Of a stretch of 64,000 bases of DNA, positions 12,490 through 23,437 are shown one piece after another (position 1 is the first letter of the stretch; every line of letters begins with the position of its first letter). The translations under genes and the position numbers were made by a program. A model generated the notes under the pieces. The model had not been told where the DNA came from. It saw nothing but the letters and a program-made list of their open reading frames with translations, and did no database searches. The stretch lies in contig FWCC01000264.1 of NCBI GenBank assembly GCA_900169235.1, positions 1 through 64,000 of the forward strand, read 5' to 3'. This DNA is from Zarea fungicola (taxonomy: Eukaryota; Ascomycota; Sordariomycetes; Hypocreales; Cordycipitaceae).

Positions 12490-12992
12490 ATGATGTGAAG
12501 TGGTTACTGGAATCGTAATTCAACATGGATGCGACGTTTTTGCGTTAATATACTGCTGTAAAAAGCAGCCAGGACCCGAAAAATATAATCAAATAAGCGT
12601 CCCTTTTGTTAGACCCTGTGTCTGGAAAAGCCCTGCTTCAGTTGGCGCTATTGCCAGTTATTTCTCGACTTTCGCAAACAGTGAATTCCGATCATTAGTT
12701 TGAGGGGGAAAACAAGCACTTTGTTAATAAGCTTTGCAGGTTCTGAAGCATATCTGCACAGTTAAGTACTGCCCATCTCTGGATTAAATATCACTGCGCG
12801 CTATAGGTTCATTCGCTGGTCATATAGCGACTACACCATCACGGCGCATTGCTTGATCTTTTAATATTGAGCCTAGTTTAATTATTTATATTTATGTACA
12901 TTTATATACTGCGTGACACGAGCCTAAACACTGCTCTTGCTAATCACCAAGTGACCTCTGGCAATACTACTAGTCCAAGACGAGCCATTTTC
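12490..12992. other. Convergent intergenic region
   Basis: Lies between the 3' ends of the GMC gene and the deuterolysin gene. AT-rich (TTTATATTTATGTACATTTATA near 12880-12910), consistent with 3'-end signals for both genes. No gene seen. Confidence 0.5.
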
Positions 12993-14123
12993 TTAGCAGC
13001 CCAGGTGAATAGCTGTTCATTACAGTCAGCTTAAATAACTCAAGAGGAACCAGAAACGAGTGAAGGGTGTCTTACCGTTGGCAAAGTACTCATATGTGTC
13101 GGCGTTGTTGAGAGCCTCTGCGCGGCTCAACTGCATGCAGTCGGCATAGCCGTAGGCGTTGTCTTCCGTGCCGGGAGAGAAGACTGATGAGGCATGCGTG
13201 TACTCGTGAATAGTGGTGCCAGCCTTGTCATCACCATGGCACTGGGTGGTCTCCGTGGCATGTGTCCAGTACTGGTTGCACCAGACGACAGCATCATCCT
13301 CCGACACCGTGTAGGCAAAGGTGTTGGACGTGCAGAAGTTGTAGACATCCGCGCAGTGGACGGCTAAAATACCACCGGGAGTGCTGGTGCACTCCTTGGC
13401 TACCGCCTTGAGGCGGTTGGCGACGAGCTGCCGGTCCTTGGTTGCGGTGGACTTGAAATACTCCTGGAACTTGGTTGCACTGCCAGACAAGGCAGCGGTG
13501 GCTGCGGCATTGGCCTGAGCTGCACATCGACGCTCACCGTCGGCAATAGTGGTCTTTTGACTGGCGGAGCAGTCGCTCTGGATGGTTGACCGTGATGCCA
13601 AGGCGGCATGGATCGCCTTGGTCACTTGGCTCGCCTTGGCACCGTCAACTGTCATCGAGAGGTGGTTGCTAGTAAAGGATAGCCTGCCGCCCTGAACGAG
13701 CTCAGTAGAGTTGAGCTCGGCAAAGCGGAAGCTGCCAGCAGCGTTGACATCGTACAGGCCAGAGGCATCGAGGCCATAAAGCTGCGCCAGGTCAACAACA
13801 ACCTCTTTGCTCTCACCGGGAGCCAGGGCAGTGAAATCGTCGGCCTCAAACCCGGTGGTGGACATGCGCAGCTTGACACCAACGAAACGAGCGCTGGTGG
13901 CGTCCTTTGTGACACGGAACTTATTGACGGGAAGAGTGTCCAGGAGTGTGCCCTTGTGCATGATGTTGTAGCCCTTGCTACCTGTGTTTGTAATGGTGGC
14001 CTTGACGGTGGTGTGATCCACACTCGCAAGGGAAACACTGACAGGAGAGGCGAGCTCTTTGGCGTTGATTGCGGCGGCCGAAGCCATGCCTGCTAGTGAA
14101 AGGGCAGCGAAGGAGTACTTCAT
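12993..14123 (-). CDS. Deuterolysin, secreted M35 (aspzincin) metallopeptidase
   Basis: Two exons (14123-13076 and a last exon of only 20 nt, 13012-12993) encode about 355 residues. A signal peptide (about residues 1-18) leads into a propeptide domain (to about residue 170) and then the catalytic domain. The catalytic domain has HEYTH (His306, Glu307, His310) and a third zinc ligand, Asp321, in GTEDNAYGY: the aspzincin arrangement. Several cysteines match the disulphide pattern. Reading through the donor GTAAGA at 13075 gives an atypical tail; splicing to the acceptor at 13013 gives a C-terminus ending FANAIHLGC, which fits the family. Deuterolysins are neutral, secreted, zinc-dependent endopeptidases that prefer basic proteins such as histones and protamine. 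A TATATAA element lies at 14231-14237, about 108 bp before the start. Confidence 0.95.
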
Positions 14124-15616
14124 TGTGAAGTAGGAGAGCAAGACGTGAAGCACTGCCAAGTAGAGGGAATATATGAATTGAGTTTACAAGGTGAATAAAA
14201 CAGGAACCTTGATAGGCAGCAAGAGGCCCCTTATATAGTGAAACTCAGGCTTCGGCTTTGGGCCACTACATAGTATTATCATGATAAAACCTCTGAAAGA
14301 TAATCTATTATATCGTGGAAAAGTCGGGCAGACCCCATTTCAGCAGCTCTAAATGAAAGCACCTGGGTAAAACTGATTGCAGCTGCGCTTTTGAGGCCAT
14401 TCACCGATGAGGGAGTGTTGTACCCATGTTAAGAGATTAACTGGATCGAGAAGGTATCAAGATGCGGGTAATACTAATCCAATAATAGAGATATGGCTCC
14501 GGTGACACATCAGCACCAACTGCCACTGGACAGCCTAAAATCAAGTCTAAAGAAAAGCCTACATTGGGACCCGTGGGGTCCGGTGGCTGACCTGCCGAAA
14601 AGGGCAAGTAAAAATCACCAAAAGGGCCGACGTCGGCAACCGAGAAGTAGCACGAAAGTACGCAGCAGATGAGTTGAAATGTTCCTAGGGAATTCTGCTT
14701 TTCGATTCTCAAGCTTTCGGGAGCCTCCGCTCGACTAAGCTGACTATGGCAGCTGTGATGGTTGTGGTACTTTTAGTTGCCGGAGTTTAGTTATTACTGA
14801 TCACCGGACTTCGCTGACAATATTATGATGCAGGCCCTCTTAAATACACATATTGCCAATATCCGCGAGTCTTTCATTGGCAAAAAGGCGGGATACTATT
14901 TGTGAGTTGCCTATTATACACAGTGGCTTAGACGGGAGAAACCATCCTGTCAAACTGACTCTACTGCTCCAGTTCTCTTATTAACTAACAAGACGGAAGT
15001 TGAAAGCGATGCGGAAAGAGTCAAACATAACCTTGCCATCTATTTTAACCGAGAATAGCTGACCTGCCTGTTTTGGGTATTGACGAGTGAAAGATAACCG
15101 GCAATAGCATCGAGCGGAGTCGGTTAGTTATAGCTGAGGGCTTTTACTAAGTGGTCGCATTATTTTAGTGTCGGCCATGCAGTTTTATTATTAGTTTGTT
15201 GCCAATATCAACAGTATATCCACATAGGCCTTATAGTTAGTCGGTTACAGTTGGCACTCTTGCCCACACGTGGTTTCAGACTACCTCCGCTTCCATCATC
15301 ACCTTCCTACTGAAGGAGCTCGGTATGCAGTAATTCTTTTCCCTTTTCCCGTCACCCGACCGACGTTATCCCAGTCCTTTCACTCCCCCACTTGACAACA
15401 TCGCAGTTACGATTTTATTGCTTTGCATCAAGGCTTACGTACGACTCCGCCAAAGTTCCAGTAGGACAAGCTGGGGCGGCGCATGCGAAAGTACAAACTC
15501 CACAAATGCATCAAAACATTGTTTACACAGCGTCGCAAATCCTATTATACGCCTTGACGGCATTTGCCACCGCCTCTAGCAAGCCATACTCCTACTCTCC
15601 ACAAACACCCCTCATC
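14124..15616. promoter_or_regulatory. Upstream region of deuterolysin and propeptide-like gene
   Basis: Divergent intergenic region of about 1.5 kb. On the minus strand TATATAA (14231-14237) is a likely core promoter for deuterolysin. A pyrimidine-rich stretch at 15335-15400 (TTCTTTTCCCTTTTCCC and CACTCCCCCACTTG) precedes the propeptide-like gene. The open frame of that gene extends upstream in this region to 15392. Confidence 0.5.
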
Positions 15617-16105
15617 ATGCCCGCACCAACCGTCGACAATCTCCATGTCGTCATAGAGGCAGCTACCGATAAGGCATCCACGCTCAATGTAAAAATCACC
15701 AACGCGCACGACACGACGCCGCTGACGATTCTGACCTGGGATGCGCCTTTTGATCGACTCTCGCGTGACACCGGTACATATCACATCAAGCCGGCCACGC
15801 CGGCCGACGCGGAGGAGCTCGAGAGCCTCGGCATTAAAATCAAGCGCATGCTGCCGGCGCCGCGCGAGGACCTGGTTGAGATTCCGGCCGGCGAATCGAT
15901 CACAAGACAGCTGGTTCTGGAGTCGCGGTGGATTCCTACGGACGGGCAGCGATACCGAGTTTGGGCGAATGGTCCTTGGCGTGCCGTGTGGGCGAGACGC
16001 AAAGACGACCTTTCCGATGAGGACCTGAAGAGTATACTGGGCGATTTTCCGATCGGCTCCAGATACGAGACAAATGTTGTTGAGATGACATTAACCAAAG
16101 CTTGA
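15617..16105 (+). CDS. Stand-alone deuterolysin-propeptide-like protein
   Basis: A single exon encodes about 162 residues from the ATG at 15617. It aligns in order with the propeptide of the neighbouring deuterolysin: an N-terminal beta-strand repeat ending VKITN (VKATITN in the peptidase), then WDAPFDRL (LLDTLPVN), then LGIKIKRMLPA (VGVKLRMST), then PAGESITRQLVLE (APGESKEVVVDLA), then RYRVWANG (LYDVNAAG). The HExxH catalytic domain is absent and the protein stops after the beta-sandwich. It also resembles short ascomycete hypothetical proteins of unknown role. Start choice matters: the ATG at 15617 gives a cytosolic protein matching the domain edge, while an in-frame ATG at 15506 adds 37 residues with a plausible signal peptide (hydrophobic ILLYALTAFATA). 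No function is established; inhibition or folding of M35 peptidases is a guess. Confidence 0.65.
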   Translation: MPAPTVDNLHVVIEAATDKASTLNVKITNAHDTTPLTILTWDAPFDRLSRDTGTYHIKPATPADAEELESLGIKIKRMLPAPREDLVEIPAGESITRQLVLESRWIPTDGQRYRVWANGPWRAVWARRKDDLSDEDLKSILGDFPIGSRYETNVVEMTLTKA

Positions 16106-16340
16106 TAATAAGGTTAACGCTGCTTCCCGTTTCAAAGTGGAGGTCGTTACGTATTGGCTTTGGCTTGCTAATCTCAAACGGCTGGCAGTAATCTACAAAT
16201 TGTCTCTATAAAATAGTTGGCCTTGGCTACAACATTCCACATTTCAGGACTTGAGCCATATGCTATTCATAAATTTATTACAGTGCTAATTACCACGCTC
16301 GCTAGCAATACAACTGACAGGGAAACGAACCCTTCTGCAC

Positions 16341-16372
<32 letters not shown>

Positions 16373-16373
16373 G
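16341..16373. repeat. (TTA)n microsatellite
   Basis: About eleven TTA/ATT units at 16341-16373, just past the stop codon of the M50B gene (minus strand) and so in its 3' untranslated region. Such trinucleotide tracts are likely length-polymorphic. Confidence 0.9.
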
Positions 16374-16374
16374 T

Positions 16375-17420
16375 TTACGTCGGAATGAAGTGCTTTGAAT
16401 CCTCCTGCTGCTGAGCGAATGATTGTGAAAAAGCTGCAAGCCCAGCAATAATACCAACAGCCATGACAAGCACGGAAATAATGGACCAAATGACGCCCCA
16501 GCACTGGGACGAACCGCCATAGCGCTTGGCAAAGACGCTCGCGTCCGATGAGTTGACTTTGCGCAGGATCAAATCGTCGCATATATCCCACACGCTGTAG
16601 AGCGACGACATGACACCGATGAACAAGACTACAAAGCGTAGCGCCTCGGCGTGCTTGATGAACCAGCAGGCTATCAGCAACGCGACGGCCAGTAGCACTG
16701 TCAGGACGGTGAGCCAGTCTCGCTTGCCCCACCACAACGTCAGGAGGAAGCAGACGCCGAGAACGATGCTGGCAATCTTGGAGGCAACGATGTTGAAGCC
16801 GCAAAAGGTGAGGAGGGCGCCGATGATGGAGGAGCCCAGGTAGCCGGCGGGCAGCGTAATGGCACTGATACCGCCGACCATTTTGGTGACACCACCTTCG
16901 TTGGGGTCGAGACTGATGGATTTGACGCGGCCGCCGGTGCAGACTGCGGTTATCGCGTGACCGAATTCGTGAAAGGCAATGACTAGCATCTATGGGCCAG
17001 AGGCTGTTAGTTCATTTTTTCTGTTCTTTCCCCTTTTCTAGATCTCTGATATTTCGTTTGGAGATTGTAAAATGGATCTGTTTTGCTTTGTCCCAGGCTT
17101 TCGCTCCTCTACGGCAAACTCGACAACCACAACCAGCCAAAACAAACCAAAAAGAAAAAAAAAGAAAAAGACAGGAATGGGCATAGACGAACCTTGAACG
17201 GCCACAGAATGTTTTTAATGTACGGCACATTCCACAATATCGCAATGACGACGACATAAGCGGCAATGACACCGAGTGTCACTTGCTGTGTATGGTTTGG
17301 GTGCTGTAGATTGCGCCGAACGGTGGTGTGGTATTCATCTTGTTGCAGGTTTCGTTCGATATTGCCCAGGAGGCGGGCAGCAAGCGCCGAAGTCATTGAA
17401 GAGGGTGGACGAGGCGCCAT
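16375..17420 (-). CDS. M50B-type membrane zinc metallopeptidase
   Basis: Two exons (17420-17193 and 16989-16375) encode about 280 residues. Residues 1-45 are hydrophilic, a membrane helix follows (VTLGVIAAYVVVIAILW), and the intron falls just before a second hydrophobic stretch with the zinc motif HEFGH (His83, Glu84, His87). Several further helices follow. A conserved ISLDPNEGG segment lies about 20 residues after the motif. This is the fungal/plant M50B-like layout, related to site-2 proteases that cleave substrates within the membrane, but without a PDZ domain. Catalysis and substrates are inferred. The acceptor TAG at 16990 and donor at 17192 give an intron of 203 bp, longer than most in this window. 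The C-terminal tail is Gln/Glu-rich (QQQED). Confidence 0.85.
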
Positions 17421-18683
17421 CTTGACCGTGCGATTGTGTGGTGATGGTCGTTTGTTCCAAGTATCCTACCGCCGCCGTAGAGGTTTGCTGTAAGCCTGCG
17501 GGTGTGCGCTCGCAAGAAAGATAAGCCTCTTGTTCTACGTTGATCAAAACAACAAATTGCCGGTTAGAAAAAGACGCAAGTTCGTATGTTTGAATGCAAT
17601 GATAAGAGACGTTTGATAAAACGTGTGCGTTGGGAGATGTTATGTTCAAGCGAGGACGTGCGTACGTCAGGCGGCTGGATAAGAAACCGGCAGTCATTCC
17701 ACCATGAGTGTTGACGCGGCAGCTGTTACAAGCTTGTGGGCTTCGGGAGTCGTGGTGGCGGCGCGAGCAGCACTAAAAAGGTGGCTGTGGCGGTTTATGG
17801 AGGGGGTTGGTCAGTGCCATTGGTTCCAGCGCATCATGTCCACTGAAGACATTCCAAAGTGGCGGTGGCTCTGCTGTCAATGGGGCACTATTTTTAGGTA
17901 CGGCGGGTGGATGATCAGGGGCGGTGGGCCTACGATCTGCGCCTGTATTGTGGGATATTGCAGGCCGGAACGGTAAATGGTTGGAAACGGTTTTTTTTTT
18001 AAAAAAAAAAAAAAATGTAATTGAGTTGCACGACGGGAATAAAGTAATTATTGAACATGTCGTGCATGCGTGGGTGAAGGTATTTACAGCCAATTATGCG
18101 CCATGCTGAGATTGGGGTGAGAGTTGAGCCACCATGTCCTTCCCTTACCTACCACGCGCAAGCTCGAGTCGTACTTGTTACATGGGGAAGCCAACAAGTG
18201 TGTTCTATCACAGAACTGCCACTAAAGTCGATCTTCATTTTCTTGATACTTCGAAGCAAAAATACAAGAAAAAATTATATGAAACAAAAGTTGAGTATTG
18301 GTCATTGCTGGCAAGAAGCCGTAATACCAGGACATATATGTCATTACACCACACTGTGGAAACACGGGCATGGTTAGACATGGAAACATATAACATGGCT
18401 GTCTAAAGATTTCAAGCACAGAATTTAATCATAGAAGCTCGTCAAAAGGTAGCGTAACTAGGCATGCGCAGTGCAGCTGTACACCAACAACGTCTCGATC
18501 AACAGACACGAAAAGTGCAACACAATTTTTGATTGACAAGCTGAGAAAGTATATACATTCTAGTAGAATCGAAAAATAAATATGTACGTCAAATGGTTAA
18601 AATGGTTTGCCAGCTACCCAACTCCCTCAGTAAAGGCGCCGCCTGGTATCGCATCAAGCAACGCTCTTGTTTTTCTTCTTCTT
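17421..18683. other. Intergenic region with T10-A15 palindrome
   Basis: Between the M50B start and the 3' end of the chitinase. Contains a perfect T-run/A-run inverted repeat (T10 at 17991-18000, A15 at 18001-18015). Short open frames on both strands have no recognisable domains. Confidence 0.5.
17991..18015. repeat. Self-complementary poly(T)/poly(A) tract
   Basis: Ten T directly followed by fifteen A form a perfect 10-bp inverted repeat with no loop. It could be a hairpin in RNA or a nucleosome-excluding poly(dA:dT) element; it could also mark an assembly-sensitive homopolymer. Confidence 0.85.
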
Positions 18684-20084
18684 TTACTGGCAAGACGACC
18701 ACCAAGTACCTCCATACACGCACTTGTACGGAGCAGCGCAGACGGTAGGACCAGTGTATCCCTGACCACCGCATTGAGCCCACTGGGGAAGGCCAGCGCC
18801 ACCGGTAGGAGTGCTGGTGGGAGTGCCGGGGCCGCTGGTGGTGGTGGTCGGGGGAGGACCGCCAGCAATGTCGCTGACCACCTCGTTGAGGAAGCCGCTG
18901 TTGGCCCAGAGCTGGGACATGTCCCACATCATGACGCCACCAAAGTTGGAGTACTTCTGCGACCAGTTGATGGCAGCCTTGAGCTTGGAGCCGTTGGTGT
19001 AGCCGCCGCCCGCACCGGCCGCGGCGGGGATGCCGACGAGGAGCTTCACGTTGGGGTTCTTGCTGCCGAGAGCCCAGTTGTTCCAGACATCAAAATTGTA
19101 CGCGTTTTGCGTGGTCGAGCCCTCGACAAAGTTGGAGACGCCGCACCAGTTGTTGTAGAACTGGATAGAGACAAAGTCAAAGGCGACGGCGTTGAGGACG
19201 CCACCGACGGCGGCATCGGGGAAGACGCACTGGGGTGCAGCAGAGAGGTAGTACTTCTTGCCACCAGCGGCGTCCATGAGGCTGCGAAGCTTGGCACCGA
19301 ACGCAGGCAGATTGCTGGCGCTGCTCTCAAAGTCAAAGTCGAAGCCGTCGACGACGGCAGTGCCAAATGGGCGATCAACGTTCTTGCCGACGGGGCCAAA
19401 CATGTCCCAGACGGACTGCGCGGCGGCCTCGGCGGCCGAGGTGCTGGACCATCCACCCTGCGAGTAGGTGGCACCACCGAGGGAAAGGGTAATTGTCTTG
19501 CCCTTGCTCTGGCACGACACAATATCGGCCCTGTTTTTATCCCATGATTAGTTAAATCCTTTACCCCCACAACAAATCATGTAGACTAAAAGACTTACGC
19601 AATCTGAGGGCAGTTTAGGAGGTTGGCATTGTCTGGGAAAGCCGTGCAGTTGTCACCTGCATTAGCAAAGTTGGTAATGGCGGGTGTAATTCCATTCATA
19701 AATGCGAGGGGGATGACCTGCGCAGGTTGTTAGAAAACTTGCTTGTGGTACTTTTTGCAATCACATCGTCCAGAAACTCACGGTGAGAGCAGTAGCTATT
19801 CCACTGTCAGTGTCTATTCATAAAAGATGATGTTGTTTCATTCAAGAAATGACTTACTGTCGCAGTAGTAGGACAGGCGTTGCTGGCCACCAACTTGGTT
19901 GATCGAGTTTTGACCTGTACATTTTTGTTACAACCTGCCAGCTCCAGCACAAACAATGTGGCAAATTCAACTTACCCCAGTACACCGCAATGTTGTTGGT
20001 AGAGCCTGAGGTGAACCCAGCCATAGCATTGGGAAGCATGGCAAGCATGCTGGCGACAGTCGCCATAGAAAGGAAGGAAGTCAT
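18684..20084 (-). CDS. Secreted GH18 chitinase (class III) with C-terminal CBM1
   Basis: Five exons on the minus strand: 20084-19976, 19914-19858, a 14-nt micro-exon 19795-19782, 19717-19599 and 19530-18684. They give about 381 residues. A signal peptide ending NAMA is followed by the start of the catalytic barrel (NIAVYWGQNS). The catalytic motif DGFDFDFES has its acid Glu at about residue 168. Conserved barrel segments (YYLSAAPQC, VSIQFYNNWC, GVMMWDMSQLW) follow, then a Pro/Thr/Ser/Gly linker and a family 1 carbohydrate-binding module (QWAQCGGQGYTGPTVC through WSSCQ). Class III GH18 enzymes hydrolyse chitin; a CBM1 is typical of secreted fungal chitinases acting on insoluble chitin, as in mycoparasites and insect pathogens. 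With the micro-exon, residues CDTTALTVIP match the family spacing exactly. CTATATA at 20201-20207 reads TATATAG on the coding strand, 117 bp before the ATG. Confidence 0.93.
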
Positions 20085-23000
20085 CTTGATTCGGATGAAA
20101 AGTCTTTGCTTCGAGTGTTTGAAGAGGTGATAATCTGTGCTAATTGAGAAGGATTGCTGCTGAGGATCATATAATTCGAGTTGAGGAGGAAGATGGCTGG
20201 CTATATATGTCCATTCCAGACCGTGACATTCCAGAGCGTCGAGGCTATACTACGTGGAGCGGGCCGCTCTCCGACCTACGCGCTCTATGTGACGTTGGAC
20301 GGTGGTGATGATCAAGCCAGACAGTTGAAATAAAAAACGCAAATTAGGTCACATATTCACCGTAGAAATTTATAATACTACCTTGGGTAGTGTCCGCAAG
20401 AAGCGGATCTGGAGAGGGTGCGTGTCATGTTAGTGTTGTTGCAAGAACGCGCATGGACATGTCCTGTGCTACAAGTTGGGACGTTGAGTTGAGATTGCTA
20501 TCGCGTGGAAATCAGACCGGCCAATTCTTTGTGGGGTGCCCCAAGTACTATTTCCTGGAGAATACCACCACACCATCCAATTGAGCTAATAAATCAGTTG
20601 AAACTGTAGAACCATTGTGGCGCTCTGGCTGGAGATTGGGAAACCAGCTCCGTCTGTCGTTGGCTAGTTGCAAACATAATATCAAGCCACTAGAGTAAGA
20701 AAAATGCATAATGTACTCCGTTCACCTTGAAAAACTGCTTCACCGGGATCAATAAACTATTTCACTAGAGTAAAAAACCCCCCAAAAAAAGTTTTAACTA
20801 TGGCAGAGATGCCTGTATGCTGATTGAGATCATCTGCCAGCATTGGGCGAGACGGGAGCTAGATGCTGACATGATGGAGGGACCATCGGCATGTGCCTGG
20901 ATTGGCAACCTTCTGTATGGGGCCATTGAAGCTAGTTACAGTCATTTTAATTTACTGTACCGTAGACTAGCATGACTTAATCATATGGTCGTTGTCCAAT
21001 TAGAAGCCTACAGCTGCCAGCGATCCCGCCGAGTCGGGCATGGCCAGTTGCCACAGACCAGGACGCAGTTTGGACTAAAGTATCTTGCCCCTGGCTCGCC
21101 TTGCGAAGTACATAGATACCGTATCAAATTTATTATTTTTCATCATTTTACCAAGAAGGCATCATAGTAGATTTTGTCAACTTGATGGCCAGCTGGCCCT
21201 CCCCCAAGAAGTTGTCTATGTGGCTGCTCGGGCACTCGGGCTATCAGTCGGCAGTGGGTCACGGATGGGAGTCAAGATGGTGTGTAGAACCATTTTGTTG
21301 ACTACCTGTAAAATTTGATAGATTGTAAAATATACCAATGATGCATAGGTGCACTATGTGACCTGCTGGTCAGGCACACGCATAAAGAAGTGGTAGGACC
21401 GAAGGCGCATGCATTCTTGGTGGTCTACTACTACGTATGTTGCGAGCATGAGGAGTCAAAAATGCTGCGGCGCGGGGCAGTGCGAGGGTTATTATTAAAG
21501 GTTACAATATTCGTTTTTGTGCCCTTCCTGCTGTTGTTCTATCTGCCAACCAGCTGCTGAGGAGAGCTCTTGGAACGTGCTTCATTAACTATTGGCAGCA
21601 CCGGCAGCGTTGAAGACAGATAGCTGATGACCACCAGGCCGGGAAGAGTAACGTTACGCCATTTGCAGTTAAACAGATAATGCAGGCCAAACACATCGGG
21701 GAAGCCATATATCAGACCTTCCTCTTTGGGCGGCAAGCCTTTCATCTGCTGTGGGGTGCATCAGCGCCCGATTTGGCCACGAGGACATTGCGCAGGGGCT
21801 CCATCTGCATGGGGTGGCCACGATATGGTGGTGATGCGCCTGAACCGAGATTATCATTCATGCAGCGCGCGAGCTCCATTCTGTGCTATACATCTACCCA
21901 GTACGTTTTTTGACAAGTAAAGTAGCCCTTCAGTTGAGTCAGACGCCTGCTCTTGGCTCACGCTGCTGCAAATCTCTCAGTGAATAGCAGCCGTCGCCTT
22001 GCAGATACTCTTTTTGTGCCACTGCCCCCATCTGGCGTATAGGCTCATAGTTACAAAAGTCGCGCCATATTACTTGACTTCATTCCGCTACACCCGATAG
22101 AGCAAGCCACTCCCAGCGCTGCACTCCATGTTTCACGCTCCAACCCCAGCGCTACTGCAAGGGGCATGTGGGCACATTGTAGTGTCTGCAAGGCTTATTA
22201 CAGGAAACACACAAGAAGGAAGAAATGGACGGCGCGGTGTGTACGCATGGCTTCTCACCTCCACGAACGGCACCCACCTGCAGCCATCAAGGGCAACGTG
22301 ATGTTATGACCTAGTTAGTTGGTCACAAGGAGTCAACCAGTAGTAAGAATGGCGGGCGCCAAGTTACCACAGCAAAGAAGGCTAGTTAGAGTGCATACAG
22401 ACTCAGGGATGGTTGTTTTCTGTTCCCATTCCCAAGGCACGTCGGAAAAATCTAGTATCATGCTGTGCCGATGCTTCCATATTACCAGCCTAGTAGTTTC
22501 CGCCCACAATTACCAGAGGGCCAAAAATTGAATGATGCTGCTCATTAGTATATGGGCCAGTTGGGGCATAAGCACAGATGGTGAAATGTCACAAGTTCCT
22601 GTCATTCTGGCAGCCATCTCGGCCCAAATCGTACTAGCTGCCCCGCCATTGTGAGGCCTATGTGGATATACTATTGACAGACAATGGGTGCTTGCCAACC
22701 AGATTCATGGAGAATAGCGCCAAGTTATGGCAGCTCTTCTGTAAATCTTAGCCAACTGGACAGAAAGTCTTTCGGGAAGCAACGGACAGATAATCCCCTC
22801 TGAAGACACCTGAACATGCCTGGAGACATGGAGAGGCCTGCCAACTCTGCTAGTCCTTTTGAACTGTGCTTGCGAGCTGAGACGGCCAGTTTTAACATGA
22901 TTTTGAGCGCTGCTTGATATTATTTGAAAGAGATAGATTCACATACTTAGGGATTTTAAAAATCAATTTTAAAATAAGACTGTGGCATGATACAGAAGAA

Positions 23001-23437
23001 TTGTAAAACAGATTCTGGTCGATATTTCACTGAACGTGTCAGTGAATTGGCTGCGACGCCGTCTACAATTAATTAATCGGCTGCAGTTTCTCATCTGTTG
23101 GCACTACGAAAGTTGCGAGATAACCTAGATAAGGTCGGTTTAAAGTTGATCATCTGTGCAGCAAATGATTCAACGTAACAAATGCAGCAACGTCGAAAAT
23201 AATTAGAATGTAAAGTACCAGAAAGTTTAGTAACTAATAAAACAAGGTACGCTTCTCAAGCCTAGTATTTTGGGGGCATAAATGACAGCGCGTGGACTTT
23301 TGTCTCCTAGCTATGGCTGGCGTTCCAAATACATTCTACTATCCATCAAGTAATTGTAAAAACCTATTCACACTTTTGATGGCCTTTTATCCACCCATAA
23401 ATATAGCACTAAACAAATTCCCATACACTCTTATTTC
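20085..23437. other. 3.35 kb gene-free region
   Basis: Between the 5' side of the chitinase and the 3' end of the neprosin-like gene. All open frames are below 80 codons, overlap on opposite strands and show no domain. Several AT-rich patches occur (e.g. 22905-23060). No transposase or reverse-transcriptase fragment was recognised. Confidence 0.5.

Noticed and set aside
16286..16804. 172-codon minus-strand open frame with a poly-Asn run
   Set aside because: It is an out-of-frame shadow of the M50B gene reading the (TTA)n microsatellite as Asn; the M50B frame carries the HEFGH motif and membrane helices.
18582..19547. Long plus-strand open frame (321 codons)
   Set aside because: Antisense shadow of the GC-rich chitinase catalytic exon; the minus strand has the GH18 and CBM1 motifs.
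20085..23437. Transposon remnants in the long gene-free regions
   Set aside because: No reverse-transcriptase, transposase or terminal repeat pattern was recognised in any frame by eye; a repeat-library search was not possible.
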